In this document: positions 33,601 through 45,575 of the stretch, piece after piece
How the letters are laid out: the number at the start of each line of letters is the position of its first letter
How positions within the stretch are numbered: position 1 is the stretch's first letter
DNA from: Macrostomum hystrix
Lineage: Eukaryota > Platyhelminthes > Macrostomidae
Assembly: GCA_950097015.1 (NCBI GenBank)
Contig: CATNEN010000005.1
Coordinates: 4,517,501 to 4,581,500 of the forward strand
Direction: 5' to 3'
DNA length: 64,000 bases
Made by a program: the position numbers and the translations under genes
The notes under the pieces: model-generated
Databases searched by the model: none
What the model was told of the DNA's origin: nothing
What the model saw: only the letters and a program-made list of their open reading frames with translations

Positions 33601-36600
33601 CGCAGCCTTACTTGGCACATCGACTGGCGCGTCGGCGAACTCTTTGTAGATGGAGTTCAAACGCTCAGATAGGATAGCCTCATCTCCGCTAGCTTCCACT
33701 AGGGATCGATAATACAGCTGGAGCATTTCGGCTTCGGTGAAATTCGTCTGCAAGTAGTTTTTTTTTAATAACATAATTAAAGCTTTGAAAAGCAAGAAAT
33801 GAGTTAACATAAAGGCTGATGAATAGAGCCAGAGGAAAGGACTGAATAGAGCCCGAGGAAAGGGCTGAATAGAGCCTGAGGTAGGGGCTGAGTAGAGCCT
33901 GAGGTAGGAGCTGAATAGAGCCTGAGTAAGGGGCTGAATAGAGCCTGAGTAAGGGGCTGAATAGAGCCTGAGTAAGGGGCTAAAGAGAGCCTGAGTAAGG
34001 GGCTGAAGAGAGCCTGAGTAAGGGGCTGAATAGAGCCTGATGAAGGGGCTAAATAGAGCCTGATGAAGGGGCTGAATAGAGCCTGAGTAAGGGGCTGAAT
34101 AGAGCCTGATGAAGGGGCTGAATAGAGCCTGAGTAAGTGGCTGAAGAGAGCCTGAGTAAGGGACTGAAGAGAGCCTGAGTAAGGGGCTGAAGAGAGCCTG
34201 AGTAAGGGGCTGAAGAGAGCCTGAGTAAGGAGCTGAATAGAGTCTGAGTAAGGGGCTGAATAGAGCCTGAGTAAGGGGCTGAAGAGAGCCTGAGTAAGGG
34301 GCTGAATAGAGCCTGAGTAAGGGGCTGAATAGAGCCTGATGAAGGGGCTGAATAGAGCCTGATGAAGGGGCTGAATAGAGCCTGAGTAAGGGGCTGAATA
34401 GAGCCTGATGAAGGGGCTGAATAGAGCCTGATGAAGGGGCTGAATAGAGCCTGAGTAAGTGGCTGAAGAGAGCCTGAGTAAGGGACTGAAGAGAGCCTGA
34501 GTAAGGGGCTGAAGAGAGCCTGAGTAAGGGGCTGAATAGAGTCTGAGTAAGGGGCTGAAGAGAGCCTGAGTAAGGGGCTGAATAGAGCCTGAGTAAGGGG
34601 CTGAAGAAAGCCTGAGTAAGGGGCTGAAGAGAGCCTGAGTAAGGGGCTGAAGAGAGCCTGAGTAACGGTCTAAATATAGCCCGAAGGTCGTATTAGGAAA
34701 CAAGAACTCACAGCCCTGACATCCTTAAGCAGTTGGCTAGCTAGCTGCAGTTTCGGATCATAATGGAGTGCCCGTATGCAATAGAGAATGGTCGATTTGA
34801 CGTCAGCCTTCTGTGCATGGCTGTAATAAAGATACAATTGGTTACGAAAGAGAATATGATCAAATAGCTAATTACATATGACACCAAAAACAACTCACAT
34901 TTCAGCTAGCGACGCCAAAGTCTTAGCTAGATAAATTCGCGCATTCTTATGCGACGGTTTAGTTTTCAGTGCTGCTTCAAAATCTGTCACAGCTTTCTCG
35001 TGCGAGCCGCTAGTAGCAAAACTGCAATTTAATTGTTTTAGGAATTGCTAGTGTTGAAAACTAACTGGCGAACAGTTTTTTAAATAGAAAACTAAATTAC
35101 TCACAGAGCTCCCCTAGCAACTAGAGCTTCGGCATTGTCGGGATCGAATGCCAAAGCGCTCTCATAGCACTGGCTAGCTTGAGGCAAAGCGCCAGCTCGA
35201 AAATATTCCACACCTTTGGCCACGGAGCGCAGGGCGAGGCGACGATTTTGTGAGTCGCGCAACTCTTTAGCAGTCTGCGATTGGTCGATTTTAAGGCTGA
35301 AAATTTCATTAAAAATACGTATTTTTTTCTGCGTTCCTTACCGAGACAACTAAAATAGTTTTTAGCCAATTGGTTAGAGCGTAAGAAGTAAGGACTATTG
35401 AACGTGAGGTCGGGAGTTCCAATTTTAGCTTTAAAAAAGCCTGGAATTCGGTTGAACAGTTTCCGGCAAATCCACCCAGAGAGATCGTACCTTTCTCTCA
35501 CCAAGATCATTTCCAATTTCCGAGCTAAAGTGATCCGGGCAAGAATCCAGTTATTTTGTTAACAATAACTTACCTATTAACCGAATGCAGAAGACTAATA
35601 ATAGGTTTCTCGTCGATGCCCAATTTACTACAAAGAATAGAAGCAGCGCCGGGATTCTTAAATTCAGTCTGGTTGACTAGGAAGCCGTGAAATGATCCTG
35701 CAGTCTCTTTAGTTAACAGATTGTATAGTCTAGGCATTTCGTTTGACGATAGAATGTCCTAAAAATTAAAAGGTGGATAGACATAATATGGTTGTTATAA
35801 AAAGGTAGGTGTTGAAAGGGCAGCATTTCACAAAACAAAAACAGAACAAAGACAAAGGCACTTACGAGTTTAATCTTGCTTAAATCACTCGGCAAATCCT
35901 GTTGCAAAAGTGACAGACTAATGGGATGATCGTTAGGGCAGTCTAGCACCATGCAGCGCAGTAGATCGCCAATACGTGCGTCTTGTGCTAGCTGACGCGG
36001 AGCGTTCATAAACAGACATACGCCCTGTTTAATCGGTAATCGTTTAAAAAGAAATGCAAGCCACCAAATAATGTGCCTGCTGGCCACAGTCTTTCTTCAA
36101 ATATGCATATGGATGTCTAACGATACTTAGAAAACAAACGGTTTATCGACTTTTCAACTTCGAACAATAAATAAGAACCAAACCTTGATATCCAGATCAC
36201 GCAAATCACGTTTCAATTTGCAAGCATCGTCGCACGCTAAGATAATAACATTCATTGACGAATATTGATCCTTGGACACTAGGCGACAAACTAGGATGTC
36301 ATACTTTTTAACACTCTGAAATGATAGTTTACGATGCTAAATATCTGACTTAAAAAATAGCAACATGCAAAAAGCTCTACTTACAAGTAGAAACTGCTGC
36401 CTACGAATATGAGCAGGCGGATCCATAAAAGTTTCCAGTGGCAAAGACAAAGCGCAATGCTTCCCATTGCCAGTTTTAGATTCGACATCTGCATTGGCAT
36501 CGCATCTGTCTGGCATTGCAGCTGAATTAGACGCATGCTTCACTAGCAGCTGTTCAACCTGACGCCTGTGCGAACTTAATAGCTGGCTAATTTCGCTGCG

Positions 36601-36661
36601 CGATAGACTCCTACTACCGGCTGGATAGCTGGCATAGCTCTGGCTCTTGGCAAATTGCGAA
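27610..36661 (-). CDS. TTC14: TTC14: S1-like and TPR protein with a long RS-rich tail (5' end missing)
   Basis: Nuclear TPR protein of uncertain role, probably RNA-related. Eleven exons were traced: 36661-36385, 36315-36184, 36024-35866, 35758-35574, 35296-35105, 35021-34899, 34820-34712, 33747-33563, 33485-31717, 31623-31484 and 28761-27610. Order of parts: an N-terminal block with LETFMDPPAHIRR, an S1-like region over exons 2-3, then LTKETAGSF and NPGAASILCSKLGID. The TPR region follows (VAKGVEYFRAGALPQA, DPDNAEALVARGAL, TKPSHKNARIYLAKTL), and the tail is very Arg/Ser/Asp-rich with poly-Gln/Pro stretches. It is at least 1473 residues against about 770 in human, the extra being the low-complexity tail (exons 9-11). 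The first traced exon begins with one base of a split codon, so a short upstream exon with the start Met is missing; I found no convincing one. Introns 7 and 10 hold minisatellites and intron 10 a SINE. Confidence 0.9.
28970..29180. repeat. 21-bp minisatellite in TTC14 intron 10
   Basis: Ten near-identical units of GCTGAACTGCATTCGATTCT(T). The period is a multiple of three, so it is open in several frames, but it is not coding. Confidence 0.95.
29204..29555 (+). mobile_element. tRNA-derived SINE, copy 2
   Basis: The head GGTGGCAGAGCGGTCTAACG and B-box GTTCGATTCC match a Ser/Leu-type tRNA. The body shares GGGGCTTGTCGTGCAATT, GTACACACCTGTGTG and AGGAGTCAGC with copy 1, and ends near CCGCAGTATC. 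It is antisense within TTC14 intron 10. Confidence 0.85.
29560..30690. other. TTC14 intron 10 DNA, nothing firmly recognised
   Basis: A 105-codon minus-strand frame at 29622-29939 is Arg/Ser/Cys-rich and may be a retroelement scrap, but I recognise no domain. The rest is AT-rich unique sequence. Confidence 0.4.
30700..31330. repeat. 16-bp minisatellite, CTCCCGTGTCTAATCA
   Basis: Units TCACTCCCGTGTCTAA and longer mixed units (GTGTTCTATCTTCCTAATCT). The CTCCCGTGTCT core is the same as in 48125-49305 and is the reverse complement of that in 21850-22955. It lies in TTC14 intron 10. Confidence 0.9.
33815..34690. repeat. 23-bp minisatellite filling TTC14 intron 7
   Basis: About 38 units with GGGGCTGAATAGAGCCTGAG followed by TAA, with AAGAG and GATGAA variants in duplicated blocks. 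On the gene's sense strand each unit reads TTACTCAGGCTC, which resembles a 3' splice site. Confidence 0.95.
35361..35432 (+). other. tRNA-like SINE head in TTC14 intron 4
   Basis: GCCAATTGGTTAGAGCG resembles an A-box and GGTCGGGAGTTCCAAT an eroded B-box. The intervening stem does not fold as a standard tRNA. It is probably a SINE remnant. Confidence 0.4.
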
Positions 36662-36699
36662 CTAAAGGTTTTGTAAAAGAAAAGTTACTTCTTATTTAA

Positions 36700-38176
36700 C
36701 AGCTGGCTCTGGTGTCACACAGATTTTAACAAGAGTGTCAGCCATTTCTAAAAAATACACACTTTTTGAAGTTTAAATACCACTAATAAGTCTGACTACT
36801 AGAGTCTCTGGCAACTCAAAAAGTAGGAAAATATTATCCCTAGTGGAATAAGTTTTCAGCTACAGCAATCCTAAGGTGGAGTGGAGTGGACAGTGCATTA
36901 TGGCGCTTGATGAACTTTGTTGAATTTAATAAATTCTCACTATTTGCTGCTGCCTTTTTTAATTACATGCTGTGCTGTGTATTCTTGTTTGGGATTACAC
37001 TGGCTGCAGTATGTAGCGCTTGATAAGTTAAGTTCTCCCATCCTGCGCCAGACAAACAAAACATGTGCCAGATGCTTTCAGCAAAAACTACAGATTCCAT
37101 AAGGGAATGTTACTAACCTAATAATTTGTTTGCTTAAAGTGTATTTAATTGTCATATAAATGTAAAGAGTAAAAAATAGTTTTAATGTATTATATTACAG
37201 GTGTTAACTGTTAAGCTGAAGACTCACCCTGCAGAGAAAGGAAAAAGTTATAATAAAGTTTCTTGTCAGAAAATTGAAATTAAATGACCTTACTTACTAC
37301 CTTAGCTACTGTAGATAGCACAAGAAACTTGGAAAAGGCCTTATTTTCAAAACAGCTACAGCATTTGTGGGCTATACACTTAACCGAAATGCTAGGGTAA
37401 CAGCTTTTTAATAGTAAAGCCAATAAAGCATCTTACCAAATACTCAGTTAGAAGCTTTTGTGCACTATTTATATTAAAAAAACTAAATTTGCACTGATAT
37501 GTACTAGTCTGCCCCAGGGTGTGCCTAGAAAGGAACAGTGTGCCACAAAAACAGCCATTGTATATCACAATTTTCTGATCTAACTGCTATTTCCCTAACT
37601 ATAGCAGCATACATTATACTTTAACACAGATGTTGGCATACAATTGGGTAGATAATAAAGACTTCTATACAACATTGCCAAAGCATGTTGTATGGATAGC
37701 ATGGCATAGATTGTGGGAATGACTGATGGAACTTACTAATGAATAGATTTGGGTAAACAGATAAAAGGTTAAAAATTGTTAAAAATTGAGCATAAGCCCA
37801 ATGCTTTGTCCAGAACCTATTTCAGCAACATACACTTGCCATATGCAATGTATCAACACTGAGAATGCCAACACTGGGCATGCACTAATTGATCCAGACT
37901 AGAAATAGGCTTGAAAAAAAATAGGGAAATATGTCCAGGACATTAGCTGGGTAAAACAGCTCAGAGTAGCATGGTGCAACACGCTACAATTTTTTAAGGA
38001 TACATAAGCTAAAGCTGTTTTAGCTTAGCATAGCACTCTTTTGAGCCAAAATTTTATATTCCCTAGCAGACAGTAAACTTTATACAAACAATAGAAAATA
38101 GGAGAAAAGAGTGCTTAAAAACTGGGGTTAGGCCACTTTATAAGTTATAAAACATGCAGTATTGCTTTAAATGATA
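36700..38176. other. AT-rich spacer upstream of TTC14, no gene seen
   Basis: It should hold the TTC14 promoter and the missing first exon. A minus-strand ATG at 36744 opens 17 codons before a stop and does not splice in phase to the next exon, so I did not use it. Confidence 0.5.
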
Positions 38177-38185
38177 TAAATATAT

Positions 38186-38643
38186 GGTAGTTGTTATTTG
38201 TCCAGTTAACCAGACAAAAAGCTGTTTTATTATTTGTCTGGTTAACCAGTTCACCACCCAAGGACTTAATTTCTCCCCTTTCAATGAGCAGGAGCAACAA
38301 TCCTCCCAAAGACCACTCTTGCCCTGCTGAGAGCCATCTTGAGTCTTGACCTCACAAAGACCAAACTATACTATTGAACTAAGTTAGTCCCTGAAACAAC
38401 TGAATTTCTGGAAAAGGTTTTAATATTTTTAATTAGCTGATAAGCAAAAATAATTTGAGACAAAAACTTCAAATCTGAATGACTATCTTTTTGCAGCTTG
38501 TTAATTAGTTTATCTTACAAATGATAGAGGTTCTTGTGGTAGCGCTACAACCCCTTATAACTTAGTTATAAGTTATAACTCAGTTAACCGGATGAATAAT
38601 CAAATGGCTATTTGTCCAGTTAACCGGACAAATAACAACTGCC
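38186..38643. mobile_element. MITE-like element with terminal inverted repeats and a 9-bp target duplication
   Basis: The ends GGTAGTTGTTATTTGTCC and (inverted) GGCAGTTGTTATTTGTCC match at all but one position. Perfect 9-bp copies TAAATATAT flank it (38177-38185 and 38644-38652). Palindromic TTTGTCCAGTTAACCGGACAAA-like blocks lie near both ends. It is 458 bp with no open frame, so non-autonomous. GG ends and a 9-bp duplication would fit Merlin or Mutator-like families. Confidence 0.8.
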
Positions 38644-38659
38644 TAAATATATATGCAAA

Positions 38660-40155
38660 AATATAGTCTCAGTTGCTAAGTTGAGCTAAAAAAGCAATGG
38701 CTAATATACATGGCAAAACATATTGCCAAAAAATGCAGCAAGAATTGAGTAGTCATAGTCATATTAAATAATAGTTAAGCAAAACTTCTGATCTTGTTTC
38801 TACAGCTTTAGTACAAAAGTTTATTTGACTTTAGTATTTACCAAATGAATATATATAAAACAGTACTTACTATCTTTGATCCATTGATAAACTGCAAGTT
38901 CTTTTAGATTTTTAATAGTGCAAGAAACAGACTTCTGATTCTGTAGTGTAAGTCCAGCACTTTATTTATATATCCAATATATATAGATGTAGTTTAGTTT
39001 AGTTGCTGCTTAGGCAACTAGGAGAGAGTTAACATATTTAAATTAAAGCATAAATTTATTTTATTGATAGCAGGCAGTCGCGGACGGTAATTATAGTCCG
39101 CTAAGACTCGATTTCAGAGCACTGAAATCTGTAAGAATTAAAAAAACTGAAACTTCGTAATGACTAAAACAATGAAGCAGTGTGATTAACTGACTAAAAA
39201 GTAAGAAGATCACAAAGTTTTATTATAAGATGCTGCTTATTGTAATCATAAGAATGTTGTTACGATTCCCGATTTTGTCAGTCCCATACGATTAGTACGA
39301 AAATTTCGACATTTATTTAATATGATAAATATATATTAGGCCCTGTGAGCTGGGTCCTCGACAAACGAAATCAAATAACTGAACCCTATAAAAAATAACG
39401 TAATAACAAAAGTTTCTACGTTTTTATTTTTTAATAACGCTTTTACACTAGCAGTTTACAATTTAACTAAAAAACAAAAAATCAAACTATATTTAATGCT
39501 TTTTGAAGCTAACAATATGTTTCATGTGACAAATCTGAGTAGCTTAAATTATAATTTTTTACAGGAATAAAACTTTACAGATTTAGGCGGATAAAAACTT
39601 TACAACTGAACCTGTGGCGTGATGGCAAGGAAAGTAAAAACCTATAGAATTTTACATGCTCAAGTAACAGTCCAGAATTAAAGAAAATTCTGGTTTTATC
39701 AGTTTAGGTCTGTATATAAGACTAGGCAAGCAAATCTATAGACTACACTATCGATTTCGATTTAATTTTTCATGTTGTTAAGTGCATAGTTTTTTCCTAG
39801 AATTTTTTCACTAAAGGTAATGCATTTACTTAAGCTTTTTCTTTTAGTTTTCTTTTTTTCATTATGAACTTCTTAAAACCAAATGCTCTGCATACAAATG
39901 GACTATATTGTTGAAATTAATTAATTTGCTAAGTCTGTAGGTTTCTAGGCTAATAAGTTATTTTAATATAATAATACAATTAAACATCAATTTGAAATGG
40001 ATCACTTGCTATACCTGATTTTTTTAATGCTAATACATGGATAGGATTAGTATAATACCAAAATGCTAAATCTTTCATTTTTAATTGTTTTAATTGTTTA
40101 GGCCTATTTTTTAAATCATCATTTGGTTACATTCATTGTTATAATTTTAATATGG
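38660..40155. other. AT-rich spacer between two MITE-like elements
   Basis: No gene recognised. A short inverted repeat CGGACGGTAATTATAGTCCG lies at about 39073. Confidence 0.5.
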
Positions 40156-40158
40156 ATA

Positions 40159-40801
40159 GGGTAAAGTATCATCAACCGAACAGTGTATCTTCAAAACCGA
40201 ACAAGAATTTTGACTCCTTCCTTGGTCTCGTGCAAGACAGAAACAAGCTATTGTGTTTCACAGAACAACTAATTTGAAAGTAGAAGAAATTATCTACAAG
40301 CTGAGGCATGATGTGCAATGAAACATTAAGAGGAAAGAAAGATATTGATGTTTCAGTAGAAATTTTTATTGCAAAAGCATACTTTTTAACAACATTTTTT
40401 CAGTATATACTTTAGACAAAGATTGTATGTGGTTGCTTGCCAATTAAATGACCATAAGTGTAGTTATTTATAGAGCATGAAAAATGCTATCAAATGACAT
40501 AATTCATGATAGTTCACTCCTTAAAATAAGATTAAACCACTCACTCAAATTGTAAAACCAAACATCTAATTCTCTGTTTGGTTTGAAGATACATGAAAAT
40601 CATTGTTCAGTTTTAGATAAAAAGCAGGAATAATTTATTTTCTATTTGACAAAATGGCAAAAGCAGATACTTTTTAGAAAGATGTAACTGTTTTCTATAA
40701 CTTGGCTTTTGATTTATCATCATATCTTAAATAGAAAATCTGTAGCTTAGGTTTGAAGTTAAAAAAATACACATTCTTGTTTGGTTGATGATACTTTACC
40801 C
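40159..40801. mobile_element. MITE-like element with TA target site, 5' of TOM1
   Basis: The left end GGGTAAAGTATCATCAACCG and the right end, inverted, GGGTAAAGTATCATCAACCA match over 19 bases, and TA flanks both ends (40157-40158, 40802-40803). Inner sequences (CCGAACAAGAA, TTTGGTTTGAAGATACA) also match inverted. It is 643 bp with no transposase. The TA duplication suggests a Tc1/mariner-type relative. It ends 68 bp before the TOM1 ATG. Confidence 0.85.
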
Positions 40802-40869
40802 TATTGTTATTTTTCAGGTAATTTTTCAACTTTAATTTTAACTTAAGTATCAAAGTTAAAGAGCTAAGT

Positions 40870-43106
40870 ATGCAGACAGTAACAAACATGCTGCAAGGCA
40901 ATCCATTTTCTACTCGAGTTGGTCAGCTAGTTGAGCAGGCTACAGATGGTGCCCAATCTTCTGAAGACTGGGTCCTATTAATGGCTATTTGCGATGCTGT
41001 CAATGATTTTGAGGAAGGTCCTAGAGATGCCCTGCGAGCTATTCGACGCCGTTTGACATTGTCAGCTGGGCGAAGCAACAGTGCCATCCAGTATAGCTTG
41101 AGTGTTTTGGAGACTTGCGTTAAAAACTGTGGCTTTAGGTTTCATCTGTTAGTTGCCAAGTAAGTACTTCATACCCCCTCAGATCCTCAAATTTAATTGT
41201 AACCCTCTCAGATCCTCAGATTGAGCTGCAAACCTCACAGATCCTCAGATTGAGCAGCAACCCTCACAGATCCTCAGATTGAGCTGCAACCCTCACAGAT
41301 CCTCAGATTGAGCTGCAACCCTCACAGATCCTCAGATTGAGCTGCAACCCTCACAGATCCTCAGATTGAGCAGCAACCCTCACAGATCCTCAGATTGAGC
41401 TGCAACCCTCACAGATCCTCAGATTGAGCTGCAGCCCTCTCAGATCCTCCGAATTCGTTTACTTTGACTAATATGCTGTCTTAAATGTGATCCAGGCGCG
41501 ACTTTCTAGACGAACTTGTTCGCCTAATCGGTCCGAAGAACGAGCCGCCGCAGCAAATTCAAGATCGTGTACTTGGCCTTCTCCAGGCCTGGTCTGATGC
41601 ATTCCGTGGTCGGCCGGATCTACGCGAAGTTGAACGCCTAGTCGAAGAGTTGCGCTCAAAAGGCGTGGAATTCCCAATGACTGATCTAGACGCGATGGCG
41701 CCAATCAATACGCCGGCTAGATCGGTTGCCCTAGATCACGCCAGCGATTTTGGCGCCGAGTCTGGACCCGTGTCACCGAATCGACGAAGTCAGCAGCAGC
41801 AGCAGCAGCAGCAGACTCATCATCATCAGCCGCAGTATTATCCTCAGCAGCATCGTTCCATGCAACAGGCGCGTCCAGCCAGCGCAACACCCAGTCCTGA
41901 GCAGTTGGCTAAGCTTCGCTCCGAGCTCGATGTTGTTCTTGGAAATGTTAAGGTATGATTATAACAAAAAAATGTTTCCACTCGAAAATTTTTAACCGTT
42001 TTTAAATCTCATCGCTGCGACAGGTTTTCAACGAGATGCTAAACGAGCTGACACCAGACACCGTGCAACCTGAAGACCTATCCTTACTGCAAGAGCTAAA
42101 TCGTACTAATCGTCAGATGCAACAGCGCATTGTAGATCTAGTCGATCTAATAGCCAATGACGAAGTTGTCGGCGAACTTCTAAGAATCAACGACGATTTA
42201 AACAATGCTTTTCTACGATTTGATCGCTTTGAACGCTACAGGGGTGCCAACAGGTTCGATGTTGTCTTTTAAGTGTGAATTATTAATTTCTAGAATTTAG
42301 ATATAATTCTTTATCGCAGTTTAGTCTAAGTCTTCGAAATCCTTTGTGAGACATCGGTAGTTTAAATATTCTTTCCTTAAGCAATACGCTATATTCCCAA
42401 ATGTAGGTACCAGAATGAGCTAATTTAGAATCTTCCTGTATGTATGCTCCGGATTTTGTTTGTTTTTTTTGTGCCCTTCTATCTGTCTATCTCTAAACGA
42501 AAAACTCGCAGGCAACCGCAGCAACAGGTTCAACAGCAGCCTTCTTTTAATCCAATGTTTGATCGTCCAGACGCTCAGTCTCAGCCTCAGCAGCAGCTGC
42601 CGCCTCCGACAGAGTCGCAATTGATGCCACCATTGATAGATTTTTCGACACCAGACGAGCAACTGCAACAGGCACCGCAGCTTCAGCATCTAGCACTTAG
42701 TCAGCAGCTAGCCGGTCTGCGAGTGACGCCCGCAGCCTCTCAGCAGTCGGATCAGCTAGAGCAATCAGACGAATTCGACATGTTTGCAAGCAGTCGCCAG
42801 GCATTTGATCGCAGTCGTGCCGGTATGAGCGGGCCGGCTGCTTATTCGGGTGTTGAAGAGCAGCAAGTGGCCGGTGGACTGCAGAACGGGATGGCTCAAC
42901 GCATGGTGGCAGCGGTTGGATCAGGCCAACAGCAGCCGTCAGCCGCAGCCGGGGTGTCAAGTGCCGATTTTAATCTATTTCTTCAACAGCAACAACAGCA
43001 GCATCAGAATACTTCTGGAAATTCTACAGTCGCCGCTGGTTCTGAACGTTCGCGCACTCTCAAGCATCGAGACGATCAGGGCGAAGATACTCTATTTGCG
43101 CTGTGA
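40870..43106 (+). CDS. TOM1: TOM1-family VHS-GAT endosomal adaptor, four exons
   Basis: TOM1/TOM1L2 proteins bind ubiquitinated cargo, Tollip and clathrin on endosomes. Exons are 40870-41159, 41496-41952, 42024-42253 and 42512-43106 (phases 2, 0, 2), giving 523 residues, close to the family length. The VHS domain is residues 13-150 with GNPFSTRVGQLVEQATDG, VLETCVKNCGFRFHLLVAK, KGVEFPMTDLDAMAPINTP. A poly-Gln linker (195-203) precedes the GAT domain (230-322: PEQLAKLRSELDVVLGNVK, FLRFDRFERY). The C-terminus has PPLIDF, a likely clathrin-box-like segment, and DEFDMFASSRQ, which is typical of TOM1. The start could be the ATG at 40870 or the one at 40888; the latter gives MLQGNPFS, closer to the human start. 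Intron 1 has a minisatellite. TOM1 and TOM1L2 cannot be separated outside vertebrates. Confidence 0.95.
41165..41455. repeat. 29-bp minisatellite in TOM1 intron 1
   Basis: About ten units with CAGATCCTCAGATTGAGCTG followed by CAACCCTCA. It starts a few bases after the exon 1 donor and ends 40 bp before the acceptor. Confidence 0.93.
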
Positions 43107-43372
43107 ATTTCTAGGGTCCGTTGAAATTTCTTGTTCTTGTTATTATTAGGGCGATCATATTATTTTATAGCTTATAGCTTCGGACTGAGTTTTTGTGATA
43201 AGAGCTTTCTTGTTGTTACTTTTGAAATAATTATAATCAAACAATGTAGTTTATAGATTCTGCCTTGATAATTCCTAGCTTCTAAATTAGTAATTGAATT
43301 TCCTTACAAGCCTTAATTTCGCTATTAAAACTGTTAGGGTAAGAATTTCCGTAATTCTATTTTACTGTCGTA

Positions 43373-43378
43373 AATAAA
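43373..43378 (+). other. Candidate polyadenylation signal for TOM1
   Basis: AATAAA, 267 bases after the TOM1 stop. It is the first canonical hexamer downstream. Confidence 0.45.
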
Positions 43379-43384
43379 ACGAAT

Positions 43385-44740
43385 GTAAATAGAACTAATT
43401 AATTTAAAAGTTAGGCGAATTTTTTTTCATTACTGTGGCATAAACTAATATCTTGTGATAACAATGAAATTAACATACCGCTAAGTCAAGGACCTTAAAA
43501 TATAAATATTCAGTTTGACATTACACTAAATCTTTACAGTACCCTCTGCCATCTCTATAAACAGTTTTTTACTAGCTTTGTTTCTTGACATATGCCAAAT
43601 AGGTTAGAACTGATTTTTATATCTTCATTATTATTATTATTTATTGGCATGTAAATACAACTACATGTTCCTTCTATCATCGCCATAATAGCTGGAGGTC
43701 CATGACCATTAACTTTGTTAATTTTGTAATTCAGGCAACAGTGGAAATATGTTTGTAAATCATTATATTGTAAAGTTTTAATACGAGTTCATAAATTTAT
43801 TTCTACATTTTTAGATTACTTTATGTTATGACATTTTTTCTTTTCTCGTAGATTTTCAATTCTGTTTTTTAAATCCGCGTTTCTATGTACCAATTGTGTC
43901 TCACTGTTTTATTTACCTCCAGTTTTTTTTCTAACTTTATAATTACTCAAGAAACCATATGAATAATTAATCCAGAAACAAATAATGTTAAAGGATTATA
44001 GATTAACAAATCTAAGAAAGACTAGCCGGTGCTTCGAGGTTTTCGAGTACAATAAACGTTTCTTTTATAAGTTAATATCTGATAAGAAATTTTTTGTTAT
44101 GCATTAGTTGCAGTAAATCACTCAGAAACTTGTGGTATTTTGTTTAGTGCTGGTTATTTGTGCATTGCTATGGAGAGGCATCGTGGAGAATGCACCGCCA
44201 CCCCTAATCGTCTACTGTTATGACTGTTCCGAATCAGTAATTCTTGATAATTATTTAAATTTAAATTTGGCTTTAAATATCTTTAAAATTAATGATATCA
44301 CACACAAAAACTTTCTTGATAAAAAAATTCTTAGTGTAAAATTTTTAAAGCACGTTTAGTTGGTTAGATTTAGGCTCATTTACTCGTAGATTATCGAACG
44401 CCTATTCATTTACTTGTTGTAGTCACATTGATTTCTTAACTAAAAGGATGCTACAGTCGACTTTCGTATAATTTTTTCGGCGGAAATTCGTTGAAAAAAT
44501 AGCATTCCGTAGATAAGTTTTTGAATTTTTGAAGTAATTGCGCATAAATGCGCATGAATTATGTCCCAGTCGATGTACGAGCGTATAAGAATAGTAAAGA
44601 AGGCTAGAATATGATAGTCAAATTGTAACGAACATATTTATACTGCGTTCTCGAATATTCCAATGTTCAATTGATACATTTAAAGGTATGTGACTATAAA
44701 TAAGTAGTCTGGTGAGTCAATGACCAAAAAAGGATAAGGT
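43385..44740. other. AT-rich intergenic DNA, no gene seen
   Basis: Unique AT-rich sequence. A 75-codon frame at 44132-44359 has no recognisable domain. Confidence 0.5.
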
Positions 44741-44749
44741 CCGTGGTAG

Positions 44750-45575
44750 TCACCAAGGATCACTAAAGAAAAAATCGGGCCTAAAAATTATAGGTATTAC
44801 TGTCGCAAGACTTTCTGGAAAACTGCAACCTCTAGCTCTAGCTGAGCATTTACATACAGTTGCTTGCACTCAGCCGCCCCCACATATTGTAAGGTTAACT
44901 CTATTATTGAAATACAAGTACCTAGCCGAAAACGGACGGGACACATTGTTTTTTGAAAAAATTGTTTAAAGGCAGATTTTCACAAAAAATGCACTAGCGA
45001 TATAGTAAGTTTTCACATTTTTCACGTTAAAATATATCGATAACTTTTTAACGGAAGAACATCTGAGGCTGTGCTTTAAGAATATATATTATAAACATTT
45101 GCTTGATCGAATTTTATAAATATTAATTCATATATAATTGATCTTCATTATATTCTTGTTTATTTATTTATAAGAAATCACAATAGCAACCGATCATACA
45201 TAAAATTAGCCTAATAGCTTGGGGCTACTGATTTATTAATGAAAAATTAAAAAAATGGGATTAGTCACGTGATAGCTATTGACAGGGAATTGTGCTTAAT
45301 GAGAAATAAGCGAAAATTAAATGAAGATCACTTTTTCATGAATGAAGCCTTCTAACATTCGTTCAAGCAAACTGTTTTGCAATATGTATTATAGAGCATT
45401 ATAGATCTGCTTCCAATAAATAATTATGTACATTTAAATGTGAGTACTAGAAAAGTTCCTACATCTCGCTAGAGCATTTTTCCGTAAAAAATCTGCCTTT
45501 AAAATTTTTTCACGAAGTAAAAAAGAAACGAAGTATCTTGTCCTTTTTCTTCTTAGTGGTCCTTGGTGCCTAACT
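44750..45575. repeat. Large imperfect inverted repeat, probable DNA-transposon remnant
   Basis: Left blocks at 44750-44778 (CACCAAGGATCACTAAAGAA) and 44935-44998 (AAAGGCAGATTTTCAC) match, inverted, the right blocks at 45550-45575 (TTAGTGGTCCTTGGTG) and 45467-45535 (AAAATCTGCCTTTAAA). The left arm has about 150 bp inserted between its two blocks. A related small hairpin lies at 45838-45872 (AAGGACCACTAAG / CTAGCGGTCCTT). No transposase frame is present. Confidence 0.65.

Noticed and set aside
33804-34703. 299-codon frame in TTC14 intron 7
   Set aside because: A 23-bp minisatellite read in a 69-bp super-period, lying between two TTC14 exons that splice in phase.
36696-36746. Minus-strand ATG at 36744 as the TTC14 start
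   Set aside because: It meets a stop after 17 codons and no donor gives the phase needed by the exon starting at 36661.
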